Below, one piece after another: positions 25,098 to 34,051 of a DNA stretch of 64,000 nucleotides (positions within the stretch are counted from its first letter, which is position 1; the number at the start of each line of letters is the position of its first letter). The translations under genes were made by a program, and so were the position numbers. The notes beneath the pieces are model-generated. The model did no database searches. It saw only the letters and a list, made by a program, of their open reading frames with translations, and was not told where the DNA came from. The stretch comes from Streptomyces tanashiensis (lineage in GTDB: Bacteria; Actinomycetota; Actinomycetes; Streptomycetales; Streptomycetaceae): the NCBI RefSeq assembly GCF_014648895.1, contig NZ_BMRZ01000002.1, forward strand, positions 1,054,001-1,118,000, written 5' to 3'.

Positions 25098-27032
25098 ATG
25101 TGTGGCATCGCAGGCACGTACCGATGGCCGGACGGGAAGACCGTGACCGACCGGCTCACCGACACCCTCGCCCACCGTGGTCCGGACGGGGCGGGCAGAT
25201 ACAGCCACCCCGTCGGTGACGGCGAGGTGCACCTCGGGCACCGCCGACTGGCCATCGTCGACCTCTCCGAGACCGGCGCCCAGCCGATGGTCTCGAACGG
25301 GCTCGTCCTGACGTACAACGGCGAGCTGTACAACGCGCCCGAGCTGCGCGCCGAACTGACGGCCGCCGGGGTGCGCTTCCGCGGCACCTCCGACACCGAG
25401 GTGCTCCTGGAGGCCTGGCGGCGCTGGGGGACGGACTGTCTTCCCCGGCTGCGCGGCATGTTCGCGTTCGGGATCTTCGACGAGCGCACCGGTGAGCTGG
25501 TGCTCGTCCGCGACCAACTCGGCATCAAGCCGCTGTTCCTGCTCCGGCGCGGTGAGGGGCTGGTGTTCGCCTCCGAGCTCAAGGCGCTCGCCGCCGCCAC
25601 CGGCGGGTCGCTGGAGGTGGATCACGGGGCGCTGGTGGCCTCGCTGCTGTACTACTGGGTGCCCGACTCGCGGTGCGCGTTCCGCGAGGCGGAGAAGCTC
25701 CCGCCGGGGAGCTGGCTGCGGTGCCGGCCCGACGGCCGGGTGGACCGCGGCCGGTTCTGGCACCTGAAGGACGTCGCCGCCGAGGGCCGGGACCGGGCCC
25801 TCAGCGGCGAGCGGCCGGACCTGGCCGCCATCGTGGAGGAGTCGACCCGGCGGCACATGCTCTCCGACGTGCCCGTGGCGACCTTCCTCTCCGGCGGTCT
25901 CGACTCCAGTTATCTGACCGCCCTCGCGGCCCGTGAACAACCGGGGATCTCCGCCTACACGATCGGGTTCCGCGCCGAGGACGCGAAGTTCGAGGCGATG
26001 CCGGACGACCTGCGCTACGCCCGGCAGGTGGCCGAGCGGTTCGGCGTCGACCTGCACGAGATCGAGATCGCCCCGGACGTCCTCGACCTGCTGCCGCGGA
26101 TGACGTACCACCTCGACGAGCCGATCGGCGACCCCGCCGCGATCAACACGTTCCTGATCTGCTCGGCCGCCCGGGAGGCCGGGGTCAAGGTGATGCTCTC
26201 CGGGATGGGCGCCGACGAGCTCTTCGCGGGCTACCGCAAGCACCTGGCCAATCTGATCGCGCTGCGCTACCAGCGCGTCCCGGGACCGCTGCGGCACGGC
26301 CTGTCCCGGGCCGTGGACCGGCTGCCGGTCGCCACGGCCAGGCGGGGGTACCGGTCGGTGCGGTTCGCGAAGCGGTTCCTCTCCTTCGCCGACCTGCCGG
26401 AGGAGACCGCGTTCCGGCGCAGCTACACCATGTACGACCGGGAGGAGCTGCTCGGCCTGGTCGATCCGGACCTGGCCGGGACGGTCGACGACGTGCTGAC
26501 CGAGCACGCGGACGTCTACGAGGACAACGAGCTCGACGACTTCGTCAACCGCATGTGCCTCGGCGACGCCCGGATGTTCCTGCCGGGTCTGAACCTCGCC
26601 TACACGGACCGGTCGAGCATGGCCGCGTCGACCGAGGTGCGGGTGCCGTACGTGGACGTCGAGGTGGTCAAGGCCGCCTTCGCCGTGCCCGGTGATCGCA
26701 AGATCGTCGGACGGCAGGGCAAGGCCGTCCTCAAGGAGGCGGCCACCTCGGTCCTGCCCCGGGAGATCGTGTACCGGCCCAAGGGCCTGTTCAGCGCCCC
26801 GCTGCGTGCCTGGATGAGCCGGGACCTGGCTCCGCTGGTGCGCGAGGTGGTGCACGACGGCGTGCTCGTCGGCTCCGGGCTCCTGCGCCGTGACGCGCTG
26901 GCGCGGATGGTCGCCGAGGACGCCTCCGGGCAGCGGGACTTCTCCAAGCATCTGTGGCATGTGCTGACCCTCGAGTACTGGTACCGCGGCGCGACCTCAG
27001 AGTCCGGCCGGACCACTCGCTTGACGGCTTAG
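25098..27032 (+). CDS. AsnB-type glutamine-dependent amidotransferase (asparagine synthase family)
   Basis: 644 residues starting MCGIAGTY, so Cys2 is the class II glutaminase nucleophile after Met removal. Glutaminase motifs HRGPDG, YNGELYN and GTSDTEV are intact. The synthetase half has the PP-loop SGGLDSS from residue 265. Such genes inside polysaccharide clusters usually do not make asparagine; WbpS-like members are proposed to turn uronic acids into uronamides. With a GDP-mannose dehydrogenase in the same operon, mannuronamide formation is a reasonable but untested inference. Starts 3 bp after the previous stop. Confidence 0.88.
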   Translation: MCGIAGTYRWPDGKTVTDRLTDTLAHRGPDGAGRYSHPVGDGEVHLGHRRLAIVDLSETGAQPMVSNGLVLTYNGELYNAPELRAELTAAGVRFRGTSDTEVLLEAWRRWGTDCLPRLRGMFAFGIFDERTGELVLVRDQLGIKPLFLLRRGEGLVFASELKALAAATGGSLEVDHGALVASLLYYWVPDSRCAFREAEKLPPGSWLRCRPDGRVDRGRFWHLKDVAAEGRDRALSGERPDLAAIVEESTRRHMLSDVPVATFLSGGLDSSYLTALAAREQPGISAYTIGFRAEDAKFEAMPDDLRYARQVAERFGVDLHEIEIAPDVLDLLPRMTYHLDEPIGDPAAINTFLICSAAREAGVKVMLSGMGADELFAGYRKHLANLIALRYQRVPGPLRHGLSRAVDRLPVATARRGYRSVRFAKRFLSFADLPEETAFRRSYTMYDREELLGLVDPDLAGTVDDVLTEHADVYEDNELDDFVNRMCLGDARMFLPGLNLAYTDRSSMAASTEVRVPYVDVEVVKAAFAVPGDRKIVGRQGKAVLKEAATSVLPREIVYRPKGLFSAPLRAWMSRDLAPLVREVVHDGVLVGSGLLRRDALARMVAEDASGQRDFSKHLWHVLTLEYWYRGATSESGRTTRLTA

Positions 27033-27049
27033 AAACAAGGGGACTTCGG

Positions 27050-29233
27050 GTGAAGCAGGTTGTGCAGAACTACAAGAGCGGCGAACTGGCGGTGCTCGAC
27101 GTGCCGGTGCCGGGATGCAAGCCGGGCGGTGTGCTGGTCCGTACCGCGTACTCGCTGATATCCACCGGGACCGAGCTCATGAAGGTGTCCGAGGCCGGCA
27201 TGTCGATGCTGGGCAAGGCGCGCTCCCGGCCCGACCAGGTGGCCAAGGTCATGCAGAGCGTGGCAACGAACGGGGTGCCCGCCACCTACCGCAAGGTGAT
27301 GGGCAAGCTGGACTCCTACACCCCGCTGGGCTACTCGCTGTGCGGGGTGGTCGAGCAGGTCGGTCCCGGCGTCGACGACGTGAAGGTCGGTGACCTCGTC
27401 GCCTGCGCGGGCAACGAGCACGCGCTGCACGCCGAGTTGAACTGGGTGCCGAAGAACCTCTACGCCCGGGTGCCGGACGGTCTCGCGCCGCGGCACGCGG
27501 CCTTCGGAACCGTCGGTTCGATCGCGCTGCAGGGCGTCCGCCAGGGCGAGCCGCAGCTCGGCGAGGTGGCGCTGGTCATCGGCCTCGGGCTGATCGGGCA
27601 GCTGGTGGTGCAGCTCCTCGTGGCCTCGGGGGTCCGGGTCGTCGGGGTCGATCCCGATCCGGCGCGCTGCGAGCTGGCCGAGCGCCTGGGCGCCGCCGCC
27701 TGCGGCGATCCCTCCTCCGCGGCCGTGGAGGCCGCTGTCGCCGAGCTCACCGACGGGCACGGCGTGGACCAGGTGTATCTGGCCGCTGGCGGCTCCAGCA
27801 ACCAGCCCGTCGAGCTGGCCGCCCGGCTGTGCCGGGACCGCGGCCGGGTCGTCGACATCGGCAAGTGCCGCCTGGACCTGCCGTGGAACGCGTACTACGA
27901 GAAGGAACTGGACGTCCGCTTCTCCCGCAGTTACGGCCCCGGGCGGTACGACCCCGAGTACGAGCTGGAGGGGCGTGACTACCCGATCGGCTACGTGCGC
28001 TGGACCGAGCGCCGCAACCTGGCGTGCTTCCTCGATCTGCTCGCCCGCGGCCGCGTCGACGTGGATCCGCTGATCTCCCACATCGCCGACTTCGACGACG
28101 CCGTCGAGACGTACCGGCGTCTGAAGGACGGCGAACTGAAGGCCGTCGCGGTGCTGTTCCGCTACCCAGAGCAGACGGAGGAAGGAGAGGCGGAGGCCCC
28201 GGCGGTGGCCGTGCCCGCGGTGCGACGCGGCACGCCGTCCGCCCCGGCCCGGCCCGGCAACGCGCCGGTGCGGCTCGCGTTCGTCGGCGCGGGGAACTAC
28301 GCCACGTCGATGCTGCTGCCGCACCTGGCGGAGCGCGAAGGCGTCTCGCTGTCGACGGTCGTCACCACGACGGCGCTGTCCGCGGCCAACGCGCAGCGGA
28401 AGTTCGGCTTCGCCCGGGCGACCACCGACCTCGACGGCGTGCTCGGGGACCCGGCGATCGACGCGGTGTTCGTGGTCACCCGGCACAGCTCGCACGCCGA
28501 GCTGACCCGGAAGGCGCTCCTCGCCGGCAAGGCGGTGTTCGTGGAGAAGCCTCTCGCCCTCTCCGAGGACGAGCTGGCGGGCGTGCTCGCCGCGGTGGAG
28601 GAGTCCGGCAACGACCGGCTGCAGGTGGGCTTCAACCGGCGGTTCGCGCCGCTGCTGCAGGAGGCCAGGAAGCGGTTCGGCGCCCGGACCGGTCCGGCGA
28701 GCCTCCGCTACCTGGTCAACGCGGGGCGGCTGCAGGACGGCAGCTGGTACCTGCGGCAGGGCACCGAGGGCTCGCGGTTCGCCGGCGAGGGCGGGCACTT
28801 CATCGACACGGCGAGCTGGCTGCTCGGCGCCGACCCGGTCTCGGTGTACGCGGTCGCCCCGGCCGGCAACGAGGACCTGCAGATCGTGCTGCGCTACCCG
28901 GACGAGTCCACGGCGACCATCAGCTACGTCACCACCGGCGCCCCCGGCTTCCCCAAGGAGACGCTGGACCTCCTCGCGGACGGGAAGGTCCTGCGTCTCG
29001 ACGACTTCGTCCGTGCCTCGGTGTACGGGCAGAAGCGGTGGGTGAGTTCGCGGCTGCCCCAGGCCCGGGACAAGGGCCAGAACGCCGAGCTGGCCGCGTT
29101 CGTCAAGGCCGTGCGGACCGGCGGACCGATGCCGGTGCCGCTGGAGTCGCTGGTCGCCACCACGGCGGCCACCCTCGCCGTGCAGGCGGCCCTCGCGGCC
29201 GGTGCACCGGTGACGCTGGCGAGGACCCCATGA
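27050..29233 (+). CDS. Bi-domain oxidoreductase (zinc-type dehydrogenase fused to Gfo/Idh/MocA)
   Basis: 727 residues from GTG 27050, with AAGGGGA 7 bp upstream. Residues 1-370 are a medium-chain alcohol-dehydrogenase-like domain with the NAD-binding fold in VALVIGLGLIGQ; the usual structural-zinc cysteines are not obvious. A Pro/Ala linker (about 375-400) leads to a Gfo/Idh/MocA domain starting RLAFVGAGNYA, with the family EKP motif in VFVEKPLAL. This fusion recurs beside asparagine-synthase and heparinase-like genes in polysaccharide clusters. It probably oxidises or epimerises a sugar nucleotide; the substrate is unknown. ATGA overlap with the next gene. Confidence 0.85.
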   Translation: MKQVVQNYKSGELAVLDVPVPGCKPGGVLVRTAYSLISTGTELMKVSEAGMSMLGKARSRPDQVAKVMQSVATNGVPATYRKVMGKLDSYTPLGYSLCGVVEQVGPGVDDVKVGDLVACAGNEHALHAELNWVPKNLYARVPDGLAPRHAAFGTVGSIALQGVRQGEPQLGEVALVIGLGLIGQLVVQLLVASGVRVVGVDPDPARCELAERLGAAACGDPSSAAVEAAVAELTDGHGVDQVYLAAGGSSNQPVELAARLCRDRGRVVDIGKCRLDLPWNAYYEKELDVRFSRSYGPGRYDPEYELEGRDYPIGYVRWTERRNLACFLDLLARGRVDVDPLISHIADFDDAVETYRRLKDGELKAVAVLFRYPEQTEEGEAEAPAVAVPAVRRGTPSAPARPGNAPVRLAFVGAGNYATSMLLPHLAEREGVSLSTVVTTTALSAANAQRKFGFARATTDLDGVLGDPAIDAVFVVTRHSSHAELTRKALLAGKAVFVEKPLALSEDELAGVLAAVEESGNDRLQVGFNRRFAPLLQEARKRFGARTGPASLRYLVNAGRLQDGSWYLRQGTEGSRFAGEGGHFIDTASWLLGADPVSVYAVAPAGNEDLQIVLRYPDESTATISYVTTGAPGFPKETLDLLADGKVLRLDDFVRASVYGQKRWVSSRLPQARDKGQNAELAAFVKAVRTGGPMPVPLESLVATTAATLAVQAALAAGAPVTLARTP

Positions 29234-31173
29234 CCATGAGCGCGGGCTGGTACCTCCGGCGGCTGTCCCGGATGGGACCGCGGGAGGTCGGCGGCCGGGC
29301 GGTCGACGCGGTGCGCAGGCGGCGGTGGCGGTCGGCGCTGCCCGACTCCCCGCGTGTGACCGGCGCCCGCTTCACGGCGGTCCTGCCCGCCGGGACGATC
29401 GCCGAGGTGCCGCCGGACGCCGCGAAGCGTCTCGTCGCCGAGGCGGACCGGCTGATGGCCGGGCACGCCGAGTTCTTCGGGGTGGTACGCGACGACATGG
29501 CCGACCCGGACTGGTGGTGCGACCCGAAGACCGGGCGCCGGGCTCCGTCGGGGTACGCCTTCGACGTGCCGTACCGGAACGAGGACGCGGTCGGGGACAT
29601 CAAGCAGATCTGGGAGCCGTCACGGCACCAGTACCTCACCGTGCTTGCCGCCGCCTACGCGGTCACCGGGGACGAGCGGTACGCCGAGCGGGTGGCCGAG
29701 CACCTGCGGCAGTGGTGGGCGGCCAACCCGCCGCTGCGCGGGGTGCACTGGATCAGCGGCATCGAGCTGGGGATCCGGCTGCTGTCGTGGGTGTGGATCC
29801 GCCGGCTGCTCGACGGCTGGCCGGGCGCGGCCGGTCTCTTCGAGGGCGATCCGGTGGCGCTGGACCAGATCTGGCACCACCAGCGCTGGCTGGCCGCCTT
29901 CCCCAGCCGGGGATCGTCGGCGAACAACCACATCGTCGCCGAGGCCGCCGGGCAGTTCGCCGCGGCCTGCGCGTTCGGGTGGTTCCCCTCCTCGGCGCGC
30001 TGGCGGGCCGACGCGCTGGCGTCGCTGGAGCGGCATCTGCGGAGCAACACCTTCGTCTCCGGTCTGAACCGGGAGCTGGCCACCGAGTACCACGGGCTCG
30101 TCCTCGAGCTCGGCCTGGCCGCGGTGGCCGAGGCGGACGCCGCCGGCGTGCCGGTCCCCGCGACGCTCCGGCTGGTGCTGCTGCGGATGACCGACGCGCT
30201 CGCGGCCGTCGTGGACGGCCGGCTGCGGCCGCCGCGCCAGGGGGACGCGGACGACGGGCACGGTCTGGTCGTGGACGGCGAGGGCACCGACCGCTGGGGT
30301 TCGCTCCTCGCCACCGGGGACGCCGTGTTCGGCCGGCTCGCCTGGTGGCCGGAGGTGACCGGCACCGATGTGCGCACCCCGCTGCTCGCCGCGCTCCTCC
30401 GGCCGTCCGCGCCGGGCGTGAAGCGGCCGGCGAGCCGGCCGTCCCACTTCGCCGACGCGGGCATGACCATCCTGCGCGGTCCCGGGGAGATCTGGTGCCG
30501 CTGCGACGGCGGCCCGCACGGGTTCCTGTCCATCGCCGCGCACGCCCACGCGGACGCGCTGTCCGTGGAGGTCCGGCACGACGGGGTCGACGTGCTCGCC
30601 GACCCGGGGACGTTCTGCTACCACGGGCAGCCCGAGTGGCGGCAGTACTTCCGGTCGACCCTCGGACACAACACCCTGCAGTGGGAGGGCGTCGACCAGT
30701 CCGAGTCCGGCGGCCCGTTCCTGTGGACCCGGCACGCCCGCAGCCGTGTCCTGGTCGCGGACGCCGCCGAGGACGGGGTGTCCCGCTGGTGTGCCGAGCA
30801 CGACGGCTACGGGGATGCCGTGCACCGCCGCCGGGTGGAACTGACCGGCGCGAGCGAGGAGCTGCGTGTGGTCGACGAGGTCCGCGGCGCTCGTGGGACC
30901 GTGCGCCTGGCGTTCCACCTGGGCCCGGAGATCGCCGCGGAGCTGGTGGGGAACCGGGCGGTGCTCACCTGGACCCGGGACGGCGAGGACCGCTCCGCGG
31001 TGCTCGACCTGCCCGGGCAGCTGTCCTGGCGGGCGCATCGCGGGGAGACGAACCCCCCGCTGGGCTGGTACTCCGCCGGTTTCGGGCGCAAGGAACCCTC
31101 CACCACGCTGGTCGGCACCGGACGCGCCGACGGCGTGGAGGAGTTCACCACCGTGCTCGGGTTCCGCGGCTAG
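29230..31173 (+). CDS. Heparinase II/III (alginate-lyase-like) family protein
   Basis: 647 residues from ATG 29230. N-terminal (alpha/alpha) toroid (PF16889 type) with WEPSRHQYLTVLAAAYA and SRGSSANNHIVAEAAGQFA; C-terminal beta-sheet domain PF07940 with the catalytic-region block HAHADALS, DPGTFCYHG and FRSTLGHNTL. Members depolymerise uronate polysaccharides by beta-elimination. No signal peptide or membrane span is visible, which is typical of cluster-resident members and odd for a lyase of an exported polymer. It may trim lipid-linked or stalled intermediates, or be exported in another way. Supports the view that the polymer contains a uronic acid. Confidence 0.87.
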   Translation: MTMSAGWYLRRLSRMGPREVGGRAVDAVRRRRWRSALPDSPRVTGARFTAVLPAGTIAEVPPDAAKRLVAEADRLMAGHAEFFGVVRDDMADPDWWCDPKTGRRAPSGYAFDVPYRNEDAVGDIKQIWEPSRHQYLTVLAAAYAVTGDERYAERVAEHLRQWWAANPPLRGVHWISGIELGIRLLSWVWIRRLLDGWPGAAGLFEGDPVALDQIWHHQRWLAAFPSRGSSANNHIVAEAAGQFAAACAFGWFPSSARWRADALASLERHLRSNTFVSGLNRELATEYHGLVLELGLAAVAEADAAGVPVPATLRLVLLRMTDALAAVVDGRLRPPRQGDADDGHGLVVDGEGTDRWGSLLATGDAVFGRLAWWPEVTGTDVRTPLLAALLRPSAPGVKRPASRPSHFADAGMTILRGPGEIWCRCDGGPHGFLSIAAHAHADALSVEVRHDGVDVLADPGTFCYHGQPEWRQYFRSTLGHNTLQWEGVDQSESGGPFLWTRHARSRVLVADAAEDGVSRWCAEHDGYGDAVHRRRVELTGASEELRVVDEVRGARGTVRLAFHLGPEIAAELVGNRAVLTWTRDGEDRSAVLDLPGQLSWRAHRGETNPPLGWYSAGFGRKEPSTTLVGTGRADGVEEFTTVLGFRG

Positions 31174-31184
31174 GGGGAGGCGTG

Positions 31185-32753
31185 GTGATCAGGAGGCGGC
31201 GCCGGGCGCTGCCGGTGGCGGCGCTTGCGCTCGTCCTGGCGGCGGCGACCGGCTGCACGGGCGCGGCGGACGCCCCGGCGGAGTCGGCCGGTACGCCGTC
31301 CGGGTCGGGGGCGGCCCCGACCTCCGGAGCGCCCGCCGTCCCGGGGGCGCCCGCCACGTCCGTGGCCCGGGTGTGCGCGAATCCCGCGGCCGGGCCGGCG
31401 AAGGCCCCGGCCGGGGCGGTGACCGTCGACCCCGCTGTCGTCGGTGACCTGGCCGCGAAGACCGAGAGCAGCCCCTCCGGCACCACGTTCTGGCTCCGGC
31501 CCGGGACGCACAGGCTCGGACCGGGCCCCTACGACCAGGTCGTCCCCAAGAAGGGGAACCGCTACCTCGGCGCGCCGGGCGCCGTGCTGGACGGCCGGAA
31601 GACCAACCAGTACGCGTTCGGCGGCACCGCAGTGGACGTCACCATCAGCCATCTGACCGTGCAGCGTTTCATCGCGCCGAACAACGAGGGCGTGGTCAAC
31701 CACGACATGGCCGACGGATGGGTGATCGAGCACGCGACCATCCAGGACAACTCCGGTGCCGGGCTGATGGCCGGTGCCCGTCAGCGGGTCAGCGCCAGCT
31801 GCCTGCGCGGCAACGGCCAGTACGGCATGAACGCGTACAAGACCGGTGACTCCATCCGCGGCCTGGTGGTCGAGGGCAGCGAGATCGTCGGCAACAACAC
31901 CGACGACTGGGAGCGGCGGCAGCCGGGCTGCGGCTGCACCGCGGGCATCAAGTTCTGGGCCGTCGACGGCGCCGACATCCGCGGCAACTGGGTGCACGAC
32001 AACCGCGGCGCCGGCCTGTGGGCCGACACCAACAACAACGACTTCCGCATCGAGGGCAACGTCCTGGAGTCCAACGACGGGGCCGCGCTGATCTACGAGA
32101 CCAGCTACAACGCGGTCGTCCGGAACAACACGATCCGGCGGAACAACTGGGTCGAGGGCCGCGCGGAGTCGGCCGGGGACGACTTCCCGTACGCGACCGT
32201 CTACGTGTCCGAGGCCGGCGGCGAGCCACGGGTCCCGGCCCGCACGGACAGGATCGAGATCTACCGGAACCTCCTGGAGAACAACTGGAACGGGATCACC
32301 CTGTGGGAGAACGCCGACCGGTTCTGCAACAGCCCGGCCAACACCTCCACCGACTACTGCACCCTGCTCGTGAAGGACACCTCCCGCTGCGCCCGCCCGG
32401 CGATCGCCGACGCTCCGCTCTACGCCGACTGCCGGTGGAAGACCCAGCGGGTGGACATCCACGACAACCGCTTCGTGCTGGACACGTCCGTCCTCGCGTG
32501 CGCGGAGAAGTGCGGTCGCATGGCGGTGCTCGCCAACGACGGCACCTCCCCCGACTGGTCGCCGTACCGGGGCGGGCGGGTGGCCGAGGCGGTCACCCAC
32601 CGGCAGGGGAACCGCTGGCACGACAACGTCTACCTCGGGCCGTGGAGCTTCGTCGCCGGGGAACAGGGTCGGACGCTCGGTTCCGGGCAGTGGCGGGGCG
32701 CGCCGTACCGGCAGGACGCGGGCAGCAGCTTCACCGCACGGGCGGGTGGTTGA
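31185..32753 (+). CDS. Lipoprotein with right-handed parallel beta-helix
   Basis: 522 residues from GTG 31185 (GGGGGAGG just upstream; GTG 31182 is possible). Arg-rich signal peptide with lipobox-like AATGC. After a Ser/Pro/Ala linker comes a Pel-type beta-helix with Asn ladders and repeated VxxNxxxxN rungs, including IKFWAVDGADIRGNWVHDN and GLWADTNNNDFRIEGN (PF13229/PF05048 type). Several Cys pairs (PGCGC, CAEKCG) suggest disulfides outside the cell. AlgG-type mannuronan C5-epimerases and pectate-type lyases share this fold, so epimerase, lyase or polymer binding are all possible. Placed between heparinase-like and Wzy-like genes. Confidence 0.83.
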   Translation: MIRRRRRALPVAALALVLAAATGCTGAADAPAESAGTPSGSGAAPTSGAPAVPGAPATSVARVCANPAAGPAKAPAGAVTVDPAVVGDLAAKTESSPSGTTFWLRPGTHRLGPGPYDQVVPKKGNRYLGAPGAVLDGRKTNQYAFGGTAVDVTISHLTVQRFIAPNNEGVVNHDMADGWVIEHATIQDNSGAGLMAGARQRVSASCLRGNGQYGMNAYKTGDSIRGLVVEGSEIVGNNTDDWERRQPGCGCTAGIKFWAVDGADIRGNWVHDNRGAGLWADTNNNDFRIEGNVLESNDGAALIYETSYNAVVRNNTIRRNNWVEGRAESAGDDFPYATVYVSEAGGEPRVPARTDRIEIYRNLLENNWNGITLWENADRFCNSPANTSTDYCTLLVKDTSRCARPAIADAPLYADCRWKTQRVDIHDNRFVLDTSVLACAEKCGRMAVLANDGTSPDWSPYRGGRVAEAVTHRQGNRWHDNVYLGPWSFVAGEQGRTLGSGQWRGAPYRQDAGSSFTARAGG

Positions 32754-32754
32754 G

Positions 32755-34044
32755 ATGGACGGAGACCTGAAGCACCTCGACCGGCCGGGCGGACCGGACA
32801 CCACGGATGCGCGGCCCGGTGCCGCGGCGGCCGGCACGCCCAAGGCCGTCGGGATCGCGTGGGCGCTGCTGGGCCTCAACACGCTCGGCTCCGCCGGGGC
32901 GAAGACCGTCATCCCGCTCCCCCGCTCCCTCATCCAGATGGCCACCATGGGTGCGCTGGTCGTCGCGTTCGCGCTGGCGCTCGCGCTCAATCTCCGGCTG
33001 CGCATCCGGCCCAGCGCCTTCGTGTTCCTGCTGACCCTGCTGCTGGTGCCGAGCCTGATCTCCAGCGTTCAGCCGGACATCGGACTCGGCGCGCTGTTCC
33101 GCTGCGGGCGGCTGGCTCTCTTCGTCAGCACGCTGTGGCTGCTCAGCCGCTGGTGGGACGGCAGTCTGACCTTCGTCCGCCACCACATCCGGATGTACTT
33201 CGCGGTGCTCGTGCTGGTGGCCGTCGGCCTGGTCGTCGCCCCGGGCACGGCCATGCCCGAGTACTACGGCCAGCGGCTGGTCGGCGCGCTGTGGCCGCTC
33301 ACCCCGCCACAGATCGGGCAGTACGCGGCGGTGGTCATCGGGCTCACCGTGCTGCTCCTGCTCGGCCGCCGCACCACGGGAGCCGGAGCGGCGATGCTCA
33401 TCGTGCCGTCCTTCGTCCTGCTCGCGATGACCCACACCCGTACGGCGACGCTGGGCCTGCTCATCGGGCTGGCGCTGGCGATCGGCTCGCTCATCCTGAC
33501 CAGCGCGGCCGCCCGCCGGTTCTTCGCCTGGGCGGTGCTGTGCGCCGCGGTGGCCGCCGTGGTGTTCAGCTCCGCGCTGCGGGCGTGGTTCCTGCGCGGG
33601 CAGAGCCAGGAGAACTTCGCCAACCTCACCGGCCGGGCCAAGGTCTGGGACGCCCTCCTCTCGGCGCCCCGGACGACCGGGGAGAAGGTGTTCGGCACGG
33701 GCCTGGGCGACAAGTCGTTCGACGGGCTGCCCATCGACAACAGCTGGCTGGCCGTCTACGACGAGCAGGGCCTGATCGGTGTCACCCTCGTGGCGGCGAT
33801 GATCATCGTGATCGGCGGTGTCGCGCTGCTGCGGCCGCCGTCGCTGCCGAGGGCCTGCGCCATCTTCCTGATCAGCTACTGCGCGCTCTCCTCGTACACC
33901 GAGGTCGGACTCGGTGACGCCTCGGCGTATCTGCTGCATCTGGCCCTGGCCGCCTCCCTGCTCGCGGTGCCCGCCGCGGGCACGCCCCCGGCGGTGGCGG
34001 CCGAGATCCCCCGACGACGTATCCCCCGATGGGCCAGGAGGTGA
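32755..34044 (+). CDS. O-antigen polymerase/ligase-like membrane protein (Wzy candidate)
   Basis: 429 residues from ATG 32755. About ten to eleven membrane spans. The motif THTRTATLGLLIG and the later LTGRAKVWDAL ... GTGLGDKSFDGLPIDNSWLAVYDEQGLIG match the large extracytoplasmic loop of O-antigen ligase/Wzy proteins (PF04932), including the NSWL sequence near the loop end. It is the only such protein in the cluster, so it is the likely polymerase acting with the two Wzz-like proteins on the outer face of the membrane. It ends 7 bp before a glycosyltransferase gene. Confidence 0.85.
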   Translation: MDGDLKHLDRPGGPDTTDARPGAAAAGTPKAVGIAWALLGLNTLGSAGAKTVIPLPRSLIQMATMGALVVAFALALALNLRLRIRPSAFVFLLTLLLVPSLISSVQPDIGLGALFRCGRLALFVSTLWLLSRWWDGSLTFVRHHIRMYFAVLVLVAVGLVVAPGTAMPEYYGQRLVGALWPLTPPQIGQYAAVVIGLTVLLLLGRRTTGAGAAMLIVPSFVLLAMTHTRTATLGLLIGLALAIGSLILTSAAARRFFAWAVLCAAVAAVVFSSALRAWFLRGQSQENFANLTGRAKVWDALLSAPRTTGEKVFGTGLGDKSFDGLPIDNSWLAVYDEQGLIGVTLVAAMIIVIGGVALLRPPSLPRACAIFLISYCALSSYTEVGLGDASAYLLHLALAASLLAVPAAGTPPAVAAEIPRRRIPRWARR

Positions 34045-34051
34045 CCTGAAC

